Source: an uncultured Flavobacteriales bacterium
Lineage (GTDB): Bacteria; Bacteroidota; Bacteroidia; Flavobacteriales; Schleiferiaceae
Reading direction: 5' to 3'
Assembly (NCBI GenBank): GCA_913055685.1
Contig: CAJXKC010000001.1
Location: forward strand, 1,054,001 to 1,118,000
DNA length: 64,000 nt
The notes under the pieces were generated by a model. The model was not told the DNA's origin. It saw only the letters and a list, made by a program, of their open reading frames with translations, and did not search any database. The position numbers were made by a program, and so were the translations under genes. Position 1 is the stretch's first letter. The number at the start of each line of letters is the position of its first letter. Shown here piece by piece: positions 44,413 to 53,210 of the stretch.

Positions 44413-44676
44413 TTAATAGTCTTTGATTTCCATGTCCGACAAGTCCCCTTTAAGAATCTTTAACACGAAGGGACTCTGACCATTTTCGAAGGAACGGTTA
44501 ATTTCGGTTTCTAAAGCTTGGAATATCAAAGCAGACTCACCATAGATTTGGGTACTAATGGGGGTCACCTTGATTTTTAAATCTGCGTATTTGTGGAGGC
44601 GATCAAGAAAATCATCGACTCTATCCAGATAACTTTCAGTCAGTGGATATTTAGAAATTTCTACACTTATTTTCAT
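44413..44676 (-). CDS. YkoF-like putative thiamine/HMP-binding protein
   Basis: Protein of 87 aa: MKISVEISKYPLTESYLDRV, then KIKVTPISTQIYGESALIF, then a C-terminal strand. The ferredoxin-like pattern and the STQIYGE segment resemble the YkoF/MTH1187 thiamine-binding fold, about half the length of B. subtilis YkoF. Such proteins bind thiamine or hydroxymethylpyrimidine, with unclear physiological role. It lies 1 bp before the PnuC-like gene and overlaps the GGGP synthase stop by one base. Confidence 0.6.
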   Translation of the reverse strand: MKISVEISKYPLTESYLDRVDDFLDRLHKYADLKIKVTPISTQIYGESALIFQALETEINRSFENGQSPFVLKILKGDLSDMEIKDY

Positions 44677-45422
44677 TAGATGGACTTGATGGCGGCTGCA
44701 ATTTCGGGCAGTGCCTCTGGATTGGATTCAAATAAATTTCCCACCACAATAACATCCGCTCCAGCTTGAGCTAACTCTTTCGCCTTCGCCGCAGTGCGAA
44801 TGCCACCACCGAGGATAATCGGTTTATCGATTGAAGCTCGAACTTGACTAATCATTTCCGCGCTAACTGTTTGCTGGGCACCACTACCTCCGTCCAGGTA
44901 AAAGAATTGTAGGCCTAACATCTCGCCAGCCATGGCGGTACAGGCAGCAATTTCCGATTTGTCGTAGGGGATAGGCTGACTATTACTCATGTAAATAGCC
45001 GTAGTGGTTTTGCCACAATCAACCAGCATATAGGCGGTGGGCAGGATGTCGAGCTGCGATTGCTTAAGATAAGGAGCGGCAATAACTTGGTTGCCAATAA
45101 GCAAATCAGGATTTCGACCCGAAATAAGGCTTAAGAACAAAATTCCGTCTGCCAAATCCGAAACTTGTAAAACGCTGCCGGGGAAAAGTAGAATTGGTAA
45201 ACTCGAATGCTGTCGTATTTCGGCTAAACAAGCTTCCAAATTGTCTTTGGTAAGTAAGCTGCCTCCAACGAAGATTAAATCTGCTCCGCCTTGCTCCGCT
45301 AAATGGCACAGGTTTTTAATGGCCTTACTGCCAGGCTTATCAGGGTCGATAAGCACGGCTAAAAGCTTTTTTTGGTCCTGGTAGGCTTGCTTAATTATTT
45401 GCGAAACATCGGCTTTGCTCAT
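44676..45422 (-). CDS. Geranylgeranylglyceryl/heptaprenylglyceryl phosphate synthase
   Basis: About 248 aa from ATG 45422; a TTG at 45431 adds three residues. TIM barrel with LLAVLIDPDKPGSKAIKNL, FVGGSLLTKDNLEA, FFYLDGGSGAQQTVS and PIILGGGIRTAAKA, the phosphate and glycerol-1-phosphate binding signatures of GGGPS. It forms the sn-glycerol-1-phosphate prenyl ether of archaeal-type lipids. With the UbiA gene at 18926 it suggests a prenyl ether-lipid pathway. Confidence 0.92.
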   Translation of the reverse strand: MSKADVSQIIKQAYQDQKKLLAVLIDPDKPGSKAIKNLCHLAEQGGADLIFVGGSLLTKDNLEACLAEIRQHSSLPILLFPGSVLQVSDLADGILFLSLISGRNPDLLIGNQVIAAPYLKQSQLDILPTAYMLVDCGKTTTAIYMSNSQPIPYDKSEIAACTAMAGEMLGLQFFYLDGGSGAQQTVSAEMISQVRASIDKPIILGGGIRTAAKAKELAQAGADVIVVGNLFESNPEALPEIAAAIKSI

Positions 45423-45428
45423 ACAGGA

Positions 45429-45436
45429 CAAACCTA
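45429..45436 (-). promoter_or_regulatory. Candidate -7 element (TAGGTTTG) for the GGGPS-YkoF-Pnu-kinase operon
   Basis: Exact TAnnTTTG on the minus strand, 6 bp before ATG 45422, so transcription would begin at or next to the start codon (leaderless). No riboswitch can fit in this leader. Confidence 0.35.
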
Positions 45437-45464
45437 CTAAATATTAGAATTAGAAAAAGACATT

Positions 45465-46094
45465 TCAGGCCTCGTAACTAAAGCAAAGACAAAAATCTTT
45501 TTCGAATTTGAAAAAGAGGGGATAGGACTTGATTTTTTCTTTTTTACGAATGATACCCTGAGTCATTCCGCTTTGCCTATAAGGAAATGGGCTAATGCGC
45601 ATTTCTTTTCTTAGGTCCAAACCCGGGTTGTCTTCCATTTTAATGAGGGTTTCTTTGGCACTCCAATAAGCAAGACACATGCTCTCCTCATTGCTGGGTT
45701 TAAGAGAGTTCAATTCTTGATTACTAAGATAGCGCTCAGCTAACCTTAGCATCTGGGGTCGAAAGGCTTCTAGGTCGATGGCTACCCGATGCTCTTTACT
45801 CACGATCACTGCGCTGTAATTAGCATTGTGGCTTATTGAAACCCCTCGGTAGCCCTTCAGTTGAGGGGCACCGCGCTCCGAATAACTTAAATCGATATTT
45901 CCTTCGGTTAAATGATGCAATGCAGCTCGGGTACTTAGAAACTCCAATTGCTTCTTCGGGTTCTTTAGATGTTTATACCTGTTCTGATCCGCTTTGGATA
46001 AGCGTTCTGTCCAGTAGTCTTCATCAATAGCATCTTCAATTTCCCAAACCAAGGCTTGAAGATGTTCCCATTGATAAAGTTTATAGACTGCCAT
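45465..46094 (-). CDS. 4'-phosphopantetheinyl transferase family protein
   Basis: Protein of 209 aa (Sfp-type half length). Key residues: GVSISHNANYSAVIVSK, then VAIDLEAFRPQM (Mg-binding Asp and Glu), then YWSAKETLIKM. It transfers phosphopantetheine from CoA to carrier proteins. No polyketide or peptide synthase is in the window, so it may modify the primary acyl carrier protein. Confidence 0.87.
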   Translation of the reverse strand: MAVYKLYQWEHLQALVWEIEDAIDEDYWTERLSKADQNRYKHLKNPKKQLEFLSTRAALHHLTEGNIDLSYSERGAPQLKGYRGVSISHNANYSAVIVSKEHRVAIDLEAFRPQMLRLAERYLSNQELNSLKPSNEESMCLAYWSAKETLIKMEDNPGLDLRKEMRISPFPYRQSGMTQGIIRKKEKIKSYPLFFKFEKDFCLCFSYEA

Positions 46095-46110
46095 TCCGAA
46101 TTAATTAGCT

Positions 46111-46140
46111 TTTGAATGCGAATTACTTAAGGTATCTTTG
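46111..46140 (+). promoter_or_regulatory. Predicted promoter for ahcY
   Basis: TTTG at 46111-46114 and TATCTTTG at 46133-46140, 18-bp spacing, 30 bp before the start. Confidence 0.55.
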
Positions 46141-46170
46141 CGCAAATTTTGAAATACGAATATAAATAAG

Positions 46171-47487
46171 ATGAGTACAGCTGTAGGAAAATACATTCCA
46201 TATAAAGTTAAAGATATTTCTTTAGCTGAATGGGGAAGACGCGAGATTGAGTTAGCCGAGGCCGAAATGCCAGGCTTGATGGCATTGCGCGAAGAGTATG
46301 GAAAAGATAAGCCTTTGCAAGGAGCCCGCATTGCTGGTTGTTTACACATGACCATTCAGACTGCGGTTTTGATTGAAACTTTAGTAGAGCTTGGCGCTGA
46401 TGTAACTTGGTCTTCATGTAATATTTATTCTACTCAGGATCACGCTGCGGCGGCCATTGCGAAAGCGGGTATTCCAGTTTACGCCTGGAAAGGAATGACC
46501 GAAGAGGAGTTTGACTGGTGTATCGAGCAAACTTTATTCTTTGGTGAAGAGCGTGAGCCTCTAAATATGATCTTGGACGATGGTGGTGATTTAACCAATA
46601 TGGTGCTTGATCAATATCCAGAATTAGCCAAAGGCGTTAAAGGTCTTAGTGAAGAGACTACCACTGGTGTTCACCGCTTGTACGAGCGCATGCGTAAGGG
46701 AACTTTACCTATGCCGGCTATTAACGTAAATGATTCGGTTACAAAATCTAAATTCGACAACAAATACGGATGTCGCGAATCGGCGGTAGATGCGATTCGT
46801 CGTGCTACCGATATTATGATGGCCGGTAAAGTGGCAGTTGTTGCTGGTTACGGTGATGTGGGTAAAGGTACTGCCGCCTCATTACGCGGAGCTGGTTGTC
46901 GAGTAATTGTTACCGAGATCGATCCAATTTGTGCGCTTCAAGCAGCGATGGATGGCTTTGAAGTGAAGAAAATGGACAGCGCTGTAGACGAAGCGGATAT
47001 CATTATCACGGCTACTGGCAATAAAGATATTGTGGTAGGTCGTCACTTCGAAAACATGAAGGACAAGGCGATTGTGTGTAATATCGGCCACTTCGATAAT
47101 GAAATTGACGTAGCTTGGTTAAAAACCAATCACGGCGAAAGCCATGTGGAAATTAAGCCACAGGTAGATAAGTATACGGTAAATGGCAAGGATATAATTC
47201 TTCTGGCTCAGGGCCGATTAGTAAACTTAGGCTGTGCTACTGGTCACCCTAGCTTTGTAATGTCTAACTCTTTTACGAATCAAACCCTTGCTCAAATTGA
47301 GCTATGGAAAAATTCGGACAATTACAAGAATGAGGTATACACCTTACCTAAACATTTAGATGAGAAAGTAGCCGAATTGCACCTTTCTAAAATTGGGGTG
47401 GAGCTCGAAGAATTATCGGAAGAGCAAGCTACTTATATCGGAGTTACGGTTGAAGGTCCCTTCAAACCTGAGTACTACCGATACTAG
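46171..47487 (+). CDS. ahcY: Adenosylhomocysteinase
   Basis: Protein of 438 aa. The NAD-binding Rossmann motif is [20 protein letters not shown] (about 220-239); upstream substrate motifs include [17 protein letters not shown] and [11 protein letters not shown]; the C-terminus ends KPEYYRY as in the family. It reversibly hydrolyses S-adenosylhomocysteine, keeping the methyl cycle running. Strong promoter and terminator flank it, so it is a single-gene unit with high-expression codon use. Confidence 0.96.
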   Translation: MSTAVGKYIPYKVKDISLAEWGRREIELAEAEMPGLMALREEYGKDKPLQGARIAGCLHMTIQTAVLIETLVELGADVTWSSCNIYSTQDHAAAAIAKAGIPVYAWKGMTEEEFDWCIEQTLFFGEEREPLNMILDDGGDLTNMVLDQYPELAKGVKGLSEETTTGVHRLYERMRKGTLPMPAINVNDSVTKSKFDNKYGCRESAVDAIRRATDIMMAGKVAVVAGYGDVGKGTAASLRGAGCRVIVTEIDPICALQAAMDGFEVKKMDSAVDEADIIITATGNKDIVVGRHFENMKDKAIVCNIGHFDNEIDVAWLKTNHGESHVEIKPQVDKYTVNGKDIILLAQGRLVNLGCATGHPSFVMSNSFTNQTLAQIELWKNSDNYKNEVYTLPKHLDEKVAELHLSKIGVELEELSEEQATYIGVTVEGPFKPEYYRY

Positions 47488-47509
47488 CATATTTTCACTA
47501 TCAAATTTT

Positions 47510-47545
47510 AAAGGCCTGCTAAAAATAGCGGGCCTTTATTTTTTT
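47510..47545 (+). terminator. Rho-independent terminator after ahcY
   Basis: AAAGGCCTGCT, a short A/T loop, AGCGGGCCTTT, then a T-rich run. Confidence 0.85.
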
Positions 47546-47622
47546 AGACACTCTTAAATGTTCAGTGTTCATTAGGATTAAAGGATTTTTGTTGTAATAT
47601 TGTTAGTGCAAAAACCTTTATA

Positions 47623-48702
47623 ATGTTTTCTACAATGAATGTTTATCAGCTCATCGCGATGCATACCACAGACATGGTATGTTTGCATGATGCGGATAAT
47701 ACCATTCGATTCGCAACTCCGAGTTCTGAAAACATTTTAGGTTTCAAATCCGATCAACTTATTGGTAAAAAACTCACCGACTTTTTATCGGAAGAATTTA
47801 TCAATGAAATGGACTTCACCACCTTGATGCGATTTTTTGATCAGCCGGGCACTCGCATACGCTATCAAATAAATCATGGTGAAGGTCGCTTGCGTTGGTT
47901 GGAGACTTCGTATACCATATTAGAGGGGATTGGAAATGTCCAATACCGAAGCTTAAGCACTACCCGAGACATTACCGAAAGTGTTCATCTTACCGAGGAT
48001 TTGATGAACGCCCTTTCGAAGGAACAAGAATTATCGAAGTTCAAAACCAATTTGTATTCGGTGGCGAGCCATGAGTTTAAAACACCCTTGGCAGTGATTC
48101 AAGCAAACATAGAGATGTTAAAAGTGAAGCAAACTCCAAAATTGCTGAGCTTAGGTCTAAGCACCATGGAGGAAGAGGTCGATCGCCTCAATACCATGAT
48201 TATGGATATGCTTGAATTGAAGAAGCTAACTACCGGGCGTAGGAACTTTAATTTGAGTGATGTCGATTTGGTGCAAACGCTCAAGGAGTTAATCAAAGAG
48301 CATCGCGAATCGCCCTCTAAGCCGGTGAATATTAATTACGAAATTGAGGGTGAGCCTCATTCTTATCAAGCCGATTATTCATTAATCCGCTACATATTTA
48401 GTAATCTCCTCGGCAATGCAGTAAAATTCTCTCCCGAAAATGGGGAGGTGAATGTGAAGTTAATCTATCAGGATGACTTTATAGAAATTGCCTTTGCCGA
48501 TCATGGTATTGGTATTCCCAAGGAAGATCAAGCCAAAGTATTTCAGTCCTTTTTCCGGGCCTCCAATGTGGGTAATATCCAGGGAACCGGAGTGGGACTA
48601 TCAATTGTATCCGAATTCATTAAGCTACATAAAGGAAAGATTAGACTGCAAAGCGAGGAAGGTGAGGGAAGTACCTTTATCGTGAGTCTGCCAAAAACGT
48701 AA
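47623..48702 (+). CDS. PAS-domain sensor histidine kinase
   Basis: Protein of 359 aa with no membrane segment. PAS fold at about 5-120 (DNTIRFATPSSENILGFKSD), H-box SVASHEFKTPLAVIQANI, N-box YIFSNLLGNAVKFSPENG, G-boxes FADHGIGIP and GTGVGLSIV. A cytoplasmic sensor. Followed 4 bp later by a response regulator, then a CheY-like gene, forming a three-gene signalling cassette. Confidence 0.9.
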   Translation: MFSTMNVYQLIAMHTTDMVCLHDADNTIRFATPSSENILGFKSDQLIGKKLTDFLSEEFINEMDFTTLMRFFDQPGTRIRYQINHGEGRLRWLETSYTILEGIGNVQYRSLSTTRDITESVHLTEDLMNALSKEQELSKFKTNLYSVASHEFKTPLAVIQANIEMLKVKQTPKLLSLGLSTMEEEVDRLNTMIMDMLELKKLTTGRRNFNLSDVDLVQTLKELIKEHRESPSKPVNINYEIEGEPHSYQADYSLIRYIFSNLLGNAVKFSPENGEVNVKLIYQDDFIEIAFADHGIGIPKEDQAKVFQSFFRASNVGNIQGTGVGLSIVSEFIKLHKGKIRLQSEEGEGSTFIVSLPKT

Positions 48703-48706
48703 GCCC

Positions 48707-49447
48707 ATGCAGAAGAAATTATTAATTGTAGAAGACAACGAAAAATTGTTGAACTCGATGACCGCCTTATTTGAGGACTATTTTGAGGTTTATGAAGCCT
48801 CAAATGGTTTGGAAGGTCTAGAGAAATGTCGTCTTAATATGCCTGATATTATTATCAGTGATATTATGATGCCAGAGATGAATGGTTATGAGTTTACCGA
48901 GAATGTAAAGTCTAATGACCGCACTTCACATATTCCAATTATTCTCCTAACTGCGCTGGGGGAAGATGAAAGACGTATCGAGGGCTATAACTTTGGTGCT
49001 GATGATTACATCGTAAAGCCGTTTAAGTTTGACATTCTATTGGCTAGGGTAAATAACCTGCTAAAAACTAGAGAACAGCTGCGGAAAATCTATGATACGG
49101 CCGCACCCATTCATCATGAGTTTGGAATCAAGGATCCGGTGCTGTCCCATATGGAGGCCCTTTTAGTGAATCATTTCCGCTTTCGTAACTTTAGCATTCC
49201 GGAGATTGCGGATATGATGAATATGACGACTCCTAAATTGGAGCGAGAGGTAAAGCGCTTAACTGGTATGACTCCAATTCAGTACATCAATGATTTCCGA
49301 TTGCATAAGGCTAAGAACATGTTGCAAACTGAAGATATGAGCATTTTTGAAGTGTCCCATGCTTTGGGATTCCGCAGTCTCAGTTATTTCGGTAAGGCCT
49401 ATAAAGACAAGTTTGGGGTGTCGCCTTCAAAGACTAAAAAGCTATGA
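48707..49447 (+). CDS. Response regulator with AraC-type DNA-binding domain
   Basis: Protein of 246 aa. Receiver (1-122): LIVEDNEKLLNS, phospho-acceptor Asp in IIISDIMMPEMNGYEF, and conserved Lys in YIVKPFKFD. AraC HTH pair (about 145-246): IADMMNMTTPKLEREVKRL and VSHALGFRSLSYFGKAYKDK. The kinase at 47623 is the likely partner. It activates or represses unknown targets. Confidence 0.92.
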   Translation: MQKKLLIVEDNEKLLNSMTALFEDYFEVYEASNGLEGLEKCRLNMPDIIISDIMMPEMNGYEFTENVKSNDRTSHIPIILLTALGEDERRIEGYNFGADDYIVKPFKFDILLARVNNLLKTREQLRKIYDTAAPIHHEFGIKDPVLSHMEALLVNHFRFRNFSIPEIADMMNMTTPKLEREVKRLTGMTPIQYINDFRLHKAKNMLQTEDMSIFEVSHALGFRSLSYFGKAYKDKFGVSPSKTKKL

Positions 49448-49857
49448 GTGATAAGGCAATAAGCATAATGATAGTGGATAATGATCAGGTCAACAGCTTT
49501 GTGCTGAAGAACATCATTACCCGTAATTATGCAGATGCTAAAGTGGAACTTTTCCCCGATGGAGCAGAGGCTTTGTCTGAATTGCGTCGGCTTGATAAAA
49601 ACTCTGAAACTTTCCCGGCGGTAATCCTACTCGACATATACATGCCGGTGATGGACGGATTCGAATTTTTAGATGAGTATGTCCAGGACTTTGCCCATAA
49701 GCAAACCATTATCTTCGCGATGAGTAACTCTCTGATTAAAGACGATCAGCAAAGAGCTAATGAATACGAGGTGGTTAAGGGCTTTATTACCAAGCCGCTG
49801 ATTTATAATAATATTGAGTTTATTGTTGAGACCTACCTTCAGGAATACGGTAGCTAA
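49444..49857 (+). CDS. CheY-like single-domain response regulator
   Basis: Protein of 137 aa, a lone receiver: IMIVDNDQVNSFVLKNI, Asp in AVILLDIYMPVMDGFEFL, Thr/Ser switch region IFAMSNS, Lys in GFITKPLIY. Its start overlaps the AraC regulator stop by 4 bp. It may act as a phosphate relay or sink for the kinase above. A terminator follows. Confidence 0.9.
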   Translation: MSDKAISIMIVDNDQVNSFVLKNIITRNYADAKVELFPDGAEALSELRRLDKNSETFPAVILLDIYMPVMDGFEFLDEYVQDFAHKQTIIFAMSNSLIKDDQQRANEYEVVKGFITKPLIYNNIEFIVETYLQEYGS

Positions 49858-49878
49858 GCAATTGCTTAAAATAAATGG

Positions 49879-49906
49879 AAAAGGATCGCGTAAGCGGTCC
49901 TTTTTG
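49879..49906 (+). terminator. Rho-independent terminator after the signalling cassette
   Basis: AAAAGGATCGC and GCGGTCCTTTTT pair with one G-T wobble, followed by T-rich sequence. Confidence 0.8.
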
Positions 49907-49953
49907 TTTTGGACGACATACGCTATTGGTTACCTAAGCTCATCAAGTGTTAA

Positions 49954-50110
49954 GACCGGATTGACCTTCGCTGCGCTCGGTCGGACTGGTATTGGGTGCT
50001 AGATTAAGTAAAGCCTCAAACCTCATTACATTCGGTTTGCCTTTTTTCATTTAAGCCCCTGCGCTCAAGCAGCCCTTGGCGTGCTTGGCTTGTGTCTTAA
50101 ATGAAAAAAG
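49954..50110. repeat. Three successive hairpin-forming inverted repeats in non-coding DNA
   Basis: No gene is seen from 49907 to 50141. Instead there are (i) GACC..GGTC at 49963/49979 inside an ACCGG/CTGGT stem; (ii) CAAACC (50017-50022) and GGTTTG (50034-50039); (iii) a perfect 15-bp inverted repeat, 50041-50055 with 50096-50110, enclosing an inner 9-bp hairpin (CAAGCAGCC and GGC-g-TGCTTG, 50066-50087). The right arm of (iii) includes the T-run of the tRNA terminator on the other strand. Function unknown. Confidence 0.6.
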
Positions 50111-50136
50111 CCTCGAAACTTTCGTTCCAAGGCTTT
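50104..50136 (-). terminator. Terminator downstream of initiator tRNA
   Basis: On the minus strand: AAAGCCT, inner GGAAC/GTTTC stem, AGGCTTTTTT. It begins 6 bases after the tRNA end. Confidence 0.75.
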
Positions 50137-50141
50137 CTTTG

Positions 50142-50214
<73 letters not shown>

Positions 50215-50241
50215 ATATGCGTTTTTCCCTTAATGGGGCGG

Positions 50242-50272
50242 CAAATATAAAATGAAATTCGAAACCTCACAA
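50242..50272 (-). promoter_or_regulatory. Predicted promoter of the initiator tRNA
   Basis: On the minus strand TTG (50270-50272) and TATATTTG (50242-50249) are 20 bp apart, an exact Bacteroidota consensus, 27 bp before the tRNA 5' end. Confidence 0.65.
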
Positions 50273-50301
50273 GCTATTTTCTTTTTCTCTACATTAGAGG
50301 C

Positions 50302-52332
50302 ATGGCGAATAGAAGGAATGTCTTTAGCTTGCTTTTCGCTTTACTCTGTAGCTCAGTCACTTGGGCGCAAAAGCCCTATACATCGGAGTATTGGGAAGAA
50401 AATTGGCGCGATTGGCCACGACCTCGATTTGACCATCGGGTGGACTCCTTTGTGGCGGTTGAAAATATCATTTTGCGGGAATTTTTTAATTCCAATTCCA
50501 ATAGTTCTGGTGAATTGTATCGGCATTATGCGCGCTTCCAATACCCGAATGAAAGTTCTATTCGTGATCACGGAAGCGTGATTATACAGCTTCCTAATTA
50601 TGAGTTTTTAGAGGATATCGACTTTAGAGTTTGGCAGGGTGGATTGCTAGTTTATGAGGCAAGAGCGGCAGCGATTGAGGCCTATTATCTGGATACCCTT
50701 GGAGCAGATCCATTTACTAAGAAGATGTTTGTTTTTCAATTAAGTTTCCCTGATTTGAAACCTGGGTCAATTGTGGAAATGATGGTAAGTTGTAAGGGCG
50801 TGCCTTTGCCTTATCGACTCTCTTTCGAACAAAGCTTCCCGATTCTAACTGCTTCGCAACGCATTAAAATTCTCTCTGCTTATCCTTTACGCTACCATGC
50901 CGATTCCACAGTGCAGTTAGAGCAAGAGGAAATATGGGATTACGACTTGTATAAATTTAGCCGTAAAGAATTACAGGCTTATGGCATTGAAACGAGCTTA
51001 TCGACAGCGGCAGCCGATTTCCCAGGAGTTTGGCTCGATTGGAAAGACCAGGTATTTTATTACGATCGCGATGAAAGTGACGATTGGCGAGAATTGCTGC
51101 CTTATTTGTTTTATCAAGGGGATTTAAAGGACTTTGTCGTTTACCGCAATTCCCTAGCTGAGGATTTTGGTCGCCAGCAATTTTATTCGAGTTGGATCCG
51201 ACCGGTACGTTATTTTCATAGTCGGGGTGAGGAGTTTCAAGCTAATTCGGCTTATGCTGAAGGACGTTTAAAACTCTCTAAAGCTTATGCCAAGCGTTGG
51301 ATTAAGGTTCAGGAAGATTTAGAGCATATTGTTATTGATAATGCAGTGCCCGATTTTAATGAAGCCTTGCGCTTGGTTCTTAAATCACAGAAGAAGGCAG
51401 TTCGCTCCTATTTAAAAGATTTGCCGATTGAACCACCTATCTTCACCGAGTACGGATTACTCTGTTCGCATTTAGAAAAGCTTTTTCAATACTTTCGGTA
51501 CGATTACCGTTTGGCTTTGTTTGGACCGGCTCGATTTGCTAAGCCACCAGCGAACTTTGCTTCTCCATGGACCGCGGTAGCTAGGGGTTTATTGTTTAGA
51601 AAGGATAGCAGTGAAAAGTGGAATTTCATCATACCTGGTCCCTATATGTCGCAATTTTATGGCCCCAATCAATTACCGCCGGATTTAAGCCTCGGGTGGA
51701 TTCAGGCTTTTGAGCGGGGGGACTCGGTTCCGGAAATTATTCCATTGGCAAAAACCCGTGTCAAAAATGGATTTAGGCATGTGTTCTATCAGCGTAAGCG
51801 AGCGGCAAAAGGGTATTGGCAACAGCGAGATACTGTGCACTTTAACGGCGCTTTTCGCTCCATTTTGGCTGCTGGATATTTGAGGAGCGACTCGGTGCAG
51901 GATCAACTAGGGTACACCCAACATCAATTACTCTATCAATTTGAACAGAGTGACTCTTTGCTCATCGGTCGCCCACAAGCTACTAAGCTGCAAGATACCC
52001 TAATTTATCGCTTGCCTTTAGAGGAGGCATGGGCCTTCAAAGCCAATCCAAGTGCGGGTAGAAGCTTAGCCAACCCTATGCCCTTTCAGGCGCTTTGGCA
52101 ATATCGCTTCGAAACGAATGATAGCCTTGAAATAGCCGTACCTTTACCACCAGAAATTTCGAATTCCGTTTTCCGGTTTACTTATACCTGGCAGCGACAA
52201 GGCAGGTTTTGGCTATTAAGTTTTAAACTTATGCAGGACCAATTGCTAATTAAACCAGAAGCGCGAAGGGAGTACGAAGAACTGCAAGCCTTTTTTAAGC
52301 AAGGTTTAGAATTTAAAGTCTGGAGCAAATGA
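50302..52332 (+). CDS. Secreted DUF3857/transglutaminase-like protein, apparently degenerate
   Basis: Protein of 676 aa with a signal peptide (about 1-22, ending TWAQ). The first ~300 residues are beta-rich and, with LKPGSIVEMMVSCKGV, resemble the DUF3857 domain; a helical middle segment (about 345-415) sits where a transglutaminase core would be, and the C-terminal part is beta-rich again. I see no clear Cys-His-Asp transglutaminase triad. Function unknown. The last 4 bp overlap era. Confidence 0.6.
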   Translation: MANRRNVFSLLFALLCSSVTWAQKPYTSEYWEENWRDWPRPRFDHRVDSFVAVENIILREFFNSNSNSSGELYRHYARFQYPNESSIRDHGSVIIQLPNYEFLEDIDFRVWQGGLLVYEARAAAIEAYYLDTLGADPFTKKMFVFQLSFPDLKPGSIVEMMVSCKGVPLPYRLSFEQSFPILTASQRIKILSAYPLRYHADSTVQLEQEEIWDYDLYKFSRKELQAYGIETSLSTAAADFPGVWLDWKDQVFYYDRDESDDWRELLPYLFYQGDLKDFVVYRNSLAEDFGRQQFYSSWIRPVRYFHSRGEEFQANSAYAEGRLKLSKAYAKRWIKVQEDLEHIVIDNAVPDFNEALRLVLKSQKKAVRSYLKDLPIEPPIFTEYGLLCSHLEKLFQYFRYDYRLALFGPARFAKPPANFASPWTAVARGLLFRKDSSEKWNFIIPGPYMSQFYGPNQLPPDLSLGWIQAFERGDSVPEIIPLAKTRVKNGFRHVFYQRKRAAKGYWQQRDTVHFNGAFRSILAAGYLRSDSVQDQLGYTQHQLLYQFEQSDSLLIGRPQATKLQDTLIYRLPLEEAWAFKANPSAGRSLANPMPFQALWQYRFETNDSLEIAVPLPPEISNSVFRFTYTWQRQGRFWLLSFKLMQDQLLIKPEARREYEELQAFFKQGLEFKVWSK

Positions 52333-53210
52333 GTCACCGTGCCGGTTACGTAAATATTATTGGCAATCCTAATGTGGGGAAGTCGACCTTATTAAATGCC
52401 TTATTGGGCGAGCAATTGTCTATAACCACTCCCAAGGCTCAGACAACCAGGCATCGCATTTTTGGGATGTTAAATGGCGAGGATTACCAAATAGTTTTTT
52501 CGGATACGCCCGGAATTATTAAGCCCGCCTATGCTTTGCAGGAAAGTATGATGGACTTTGTTTTATCCTCTTTCGAAGATGCGGACGTTTTCCTTTACTT
52601 GGTGGAACCTGGAATTCGTAGTCTTAAAGACGAGCAGATTTATGCGCGCTTAAAAAAGGTGCAGGAGCCGGTTTTTATTATTTTAAATAAGATCGATAAG
52701 ATCGACCAGGGGAAACTTGAGGCAGAAGTCGAGTATTGGCACAGCGAATTTCCTTCGGCAGAGATATTACCAGTTTCCGCCTTGCAGAATTTTAACCTCG
52801 AAGTGCTGCTGGATCGCCTCAAAGAATTGCTACCAGAGTCTCCTCCCTTTTACGATAAGGAAGACCTTAGTGATCGCAATGAGCGCTTTTTTGTAGAGGA
52901 AATGATTCGGGAGCAAATTCTGCTCAATTACAGCAAGGAGATTCCTTATGCTGTAGAAGTGGAGGTTGAAGAATTTAAGGAAGACGAAAAGATTATTCGC
53001 ATTCGCGCTAATATCTACACGGAGCGCAATACTCAGAAAGGAATTATTGTAGGTGCCAAGGGTTCTATGATAAAGAAAACTGGCACTGGTGCACGCCTTA
53101 AAATGGAGAAGTTTTTTAAGAAAAAGGTTTTCCTAGATCTCTTTGTGAAAGTGCGCAAAGACTGGCGCAGTAATGAGAATGAATTAAAGCGCTTTGGTTA
53201 TAAACGCTAG
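52329..53210 (+). CDS. era: GTPase Era
   Basis: Protein of 293 aa. G1 GNPNVGKSTLLNALLG, G2 QTTRHR, G3 SDTPGI, G4 LNKIDK; C-terminal KH domain with GIIVGAKGSMIKKTGT. Binds 16S rRNA during 30S maturation. Stop codon shares CTAG with the convergent LRR gene. Confidence 0.95.
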   Translation: MSHRAGYVNIIGNPNVGKSTLLNALLGEQLSITTPKAQTTRHRIFGMLNGEDYQIVFSDTPGIIKPAYALQESMMDFVLSSFEDADVFLYLVEPGIRSLKDEQIYARLKKVQEPVFIILNKIDKIDQGKLEAEVEYWHSEFPSAEILPVSALQNFNLEVLLDRLKELLPESPPFYDKEDLSDRNERFFVEEMIREQILLNYSKEIPYAVEVEVEEFKEDEKIIRIRANIYTERNTQKGIIVGAKGSMIKKTGTGARLKMEKFFKKKVFLDLFVKVRKDWRSNENELKRFGYKR

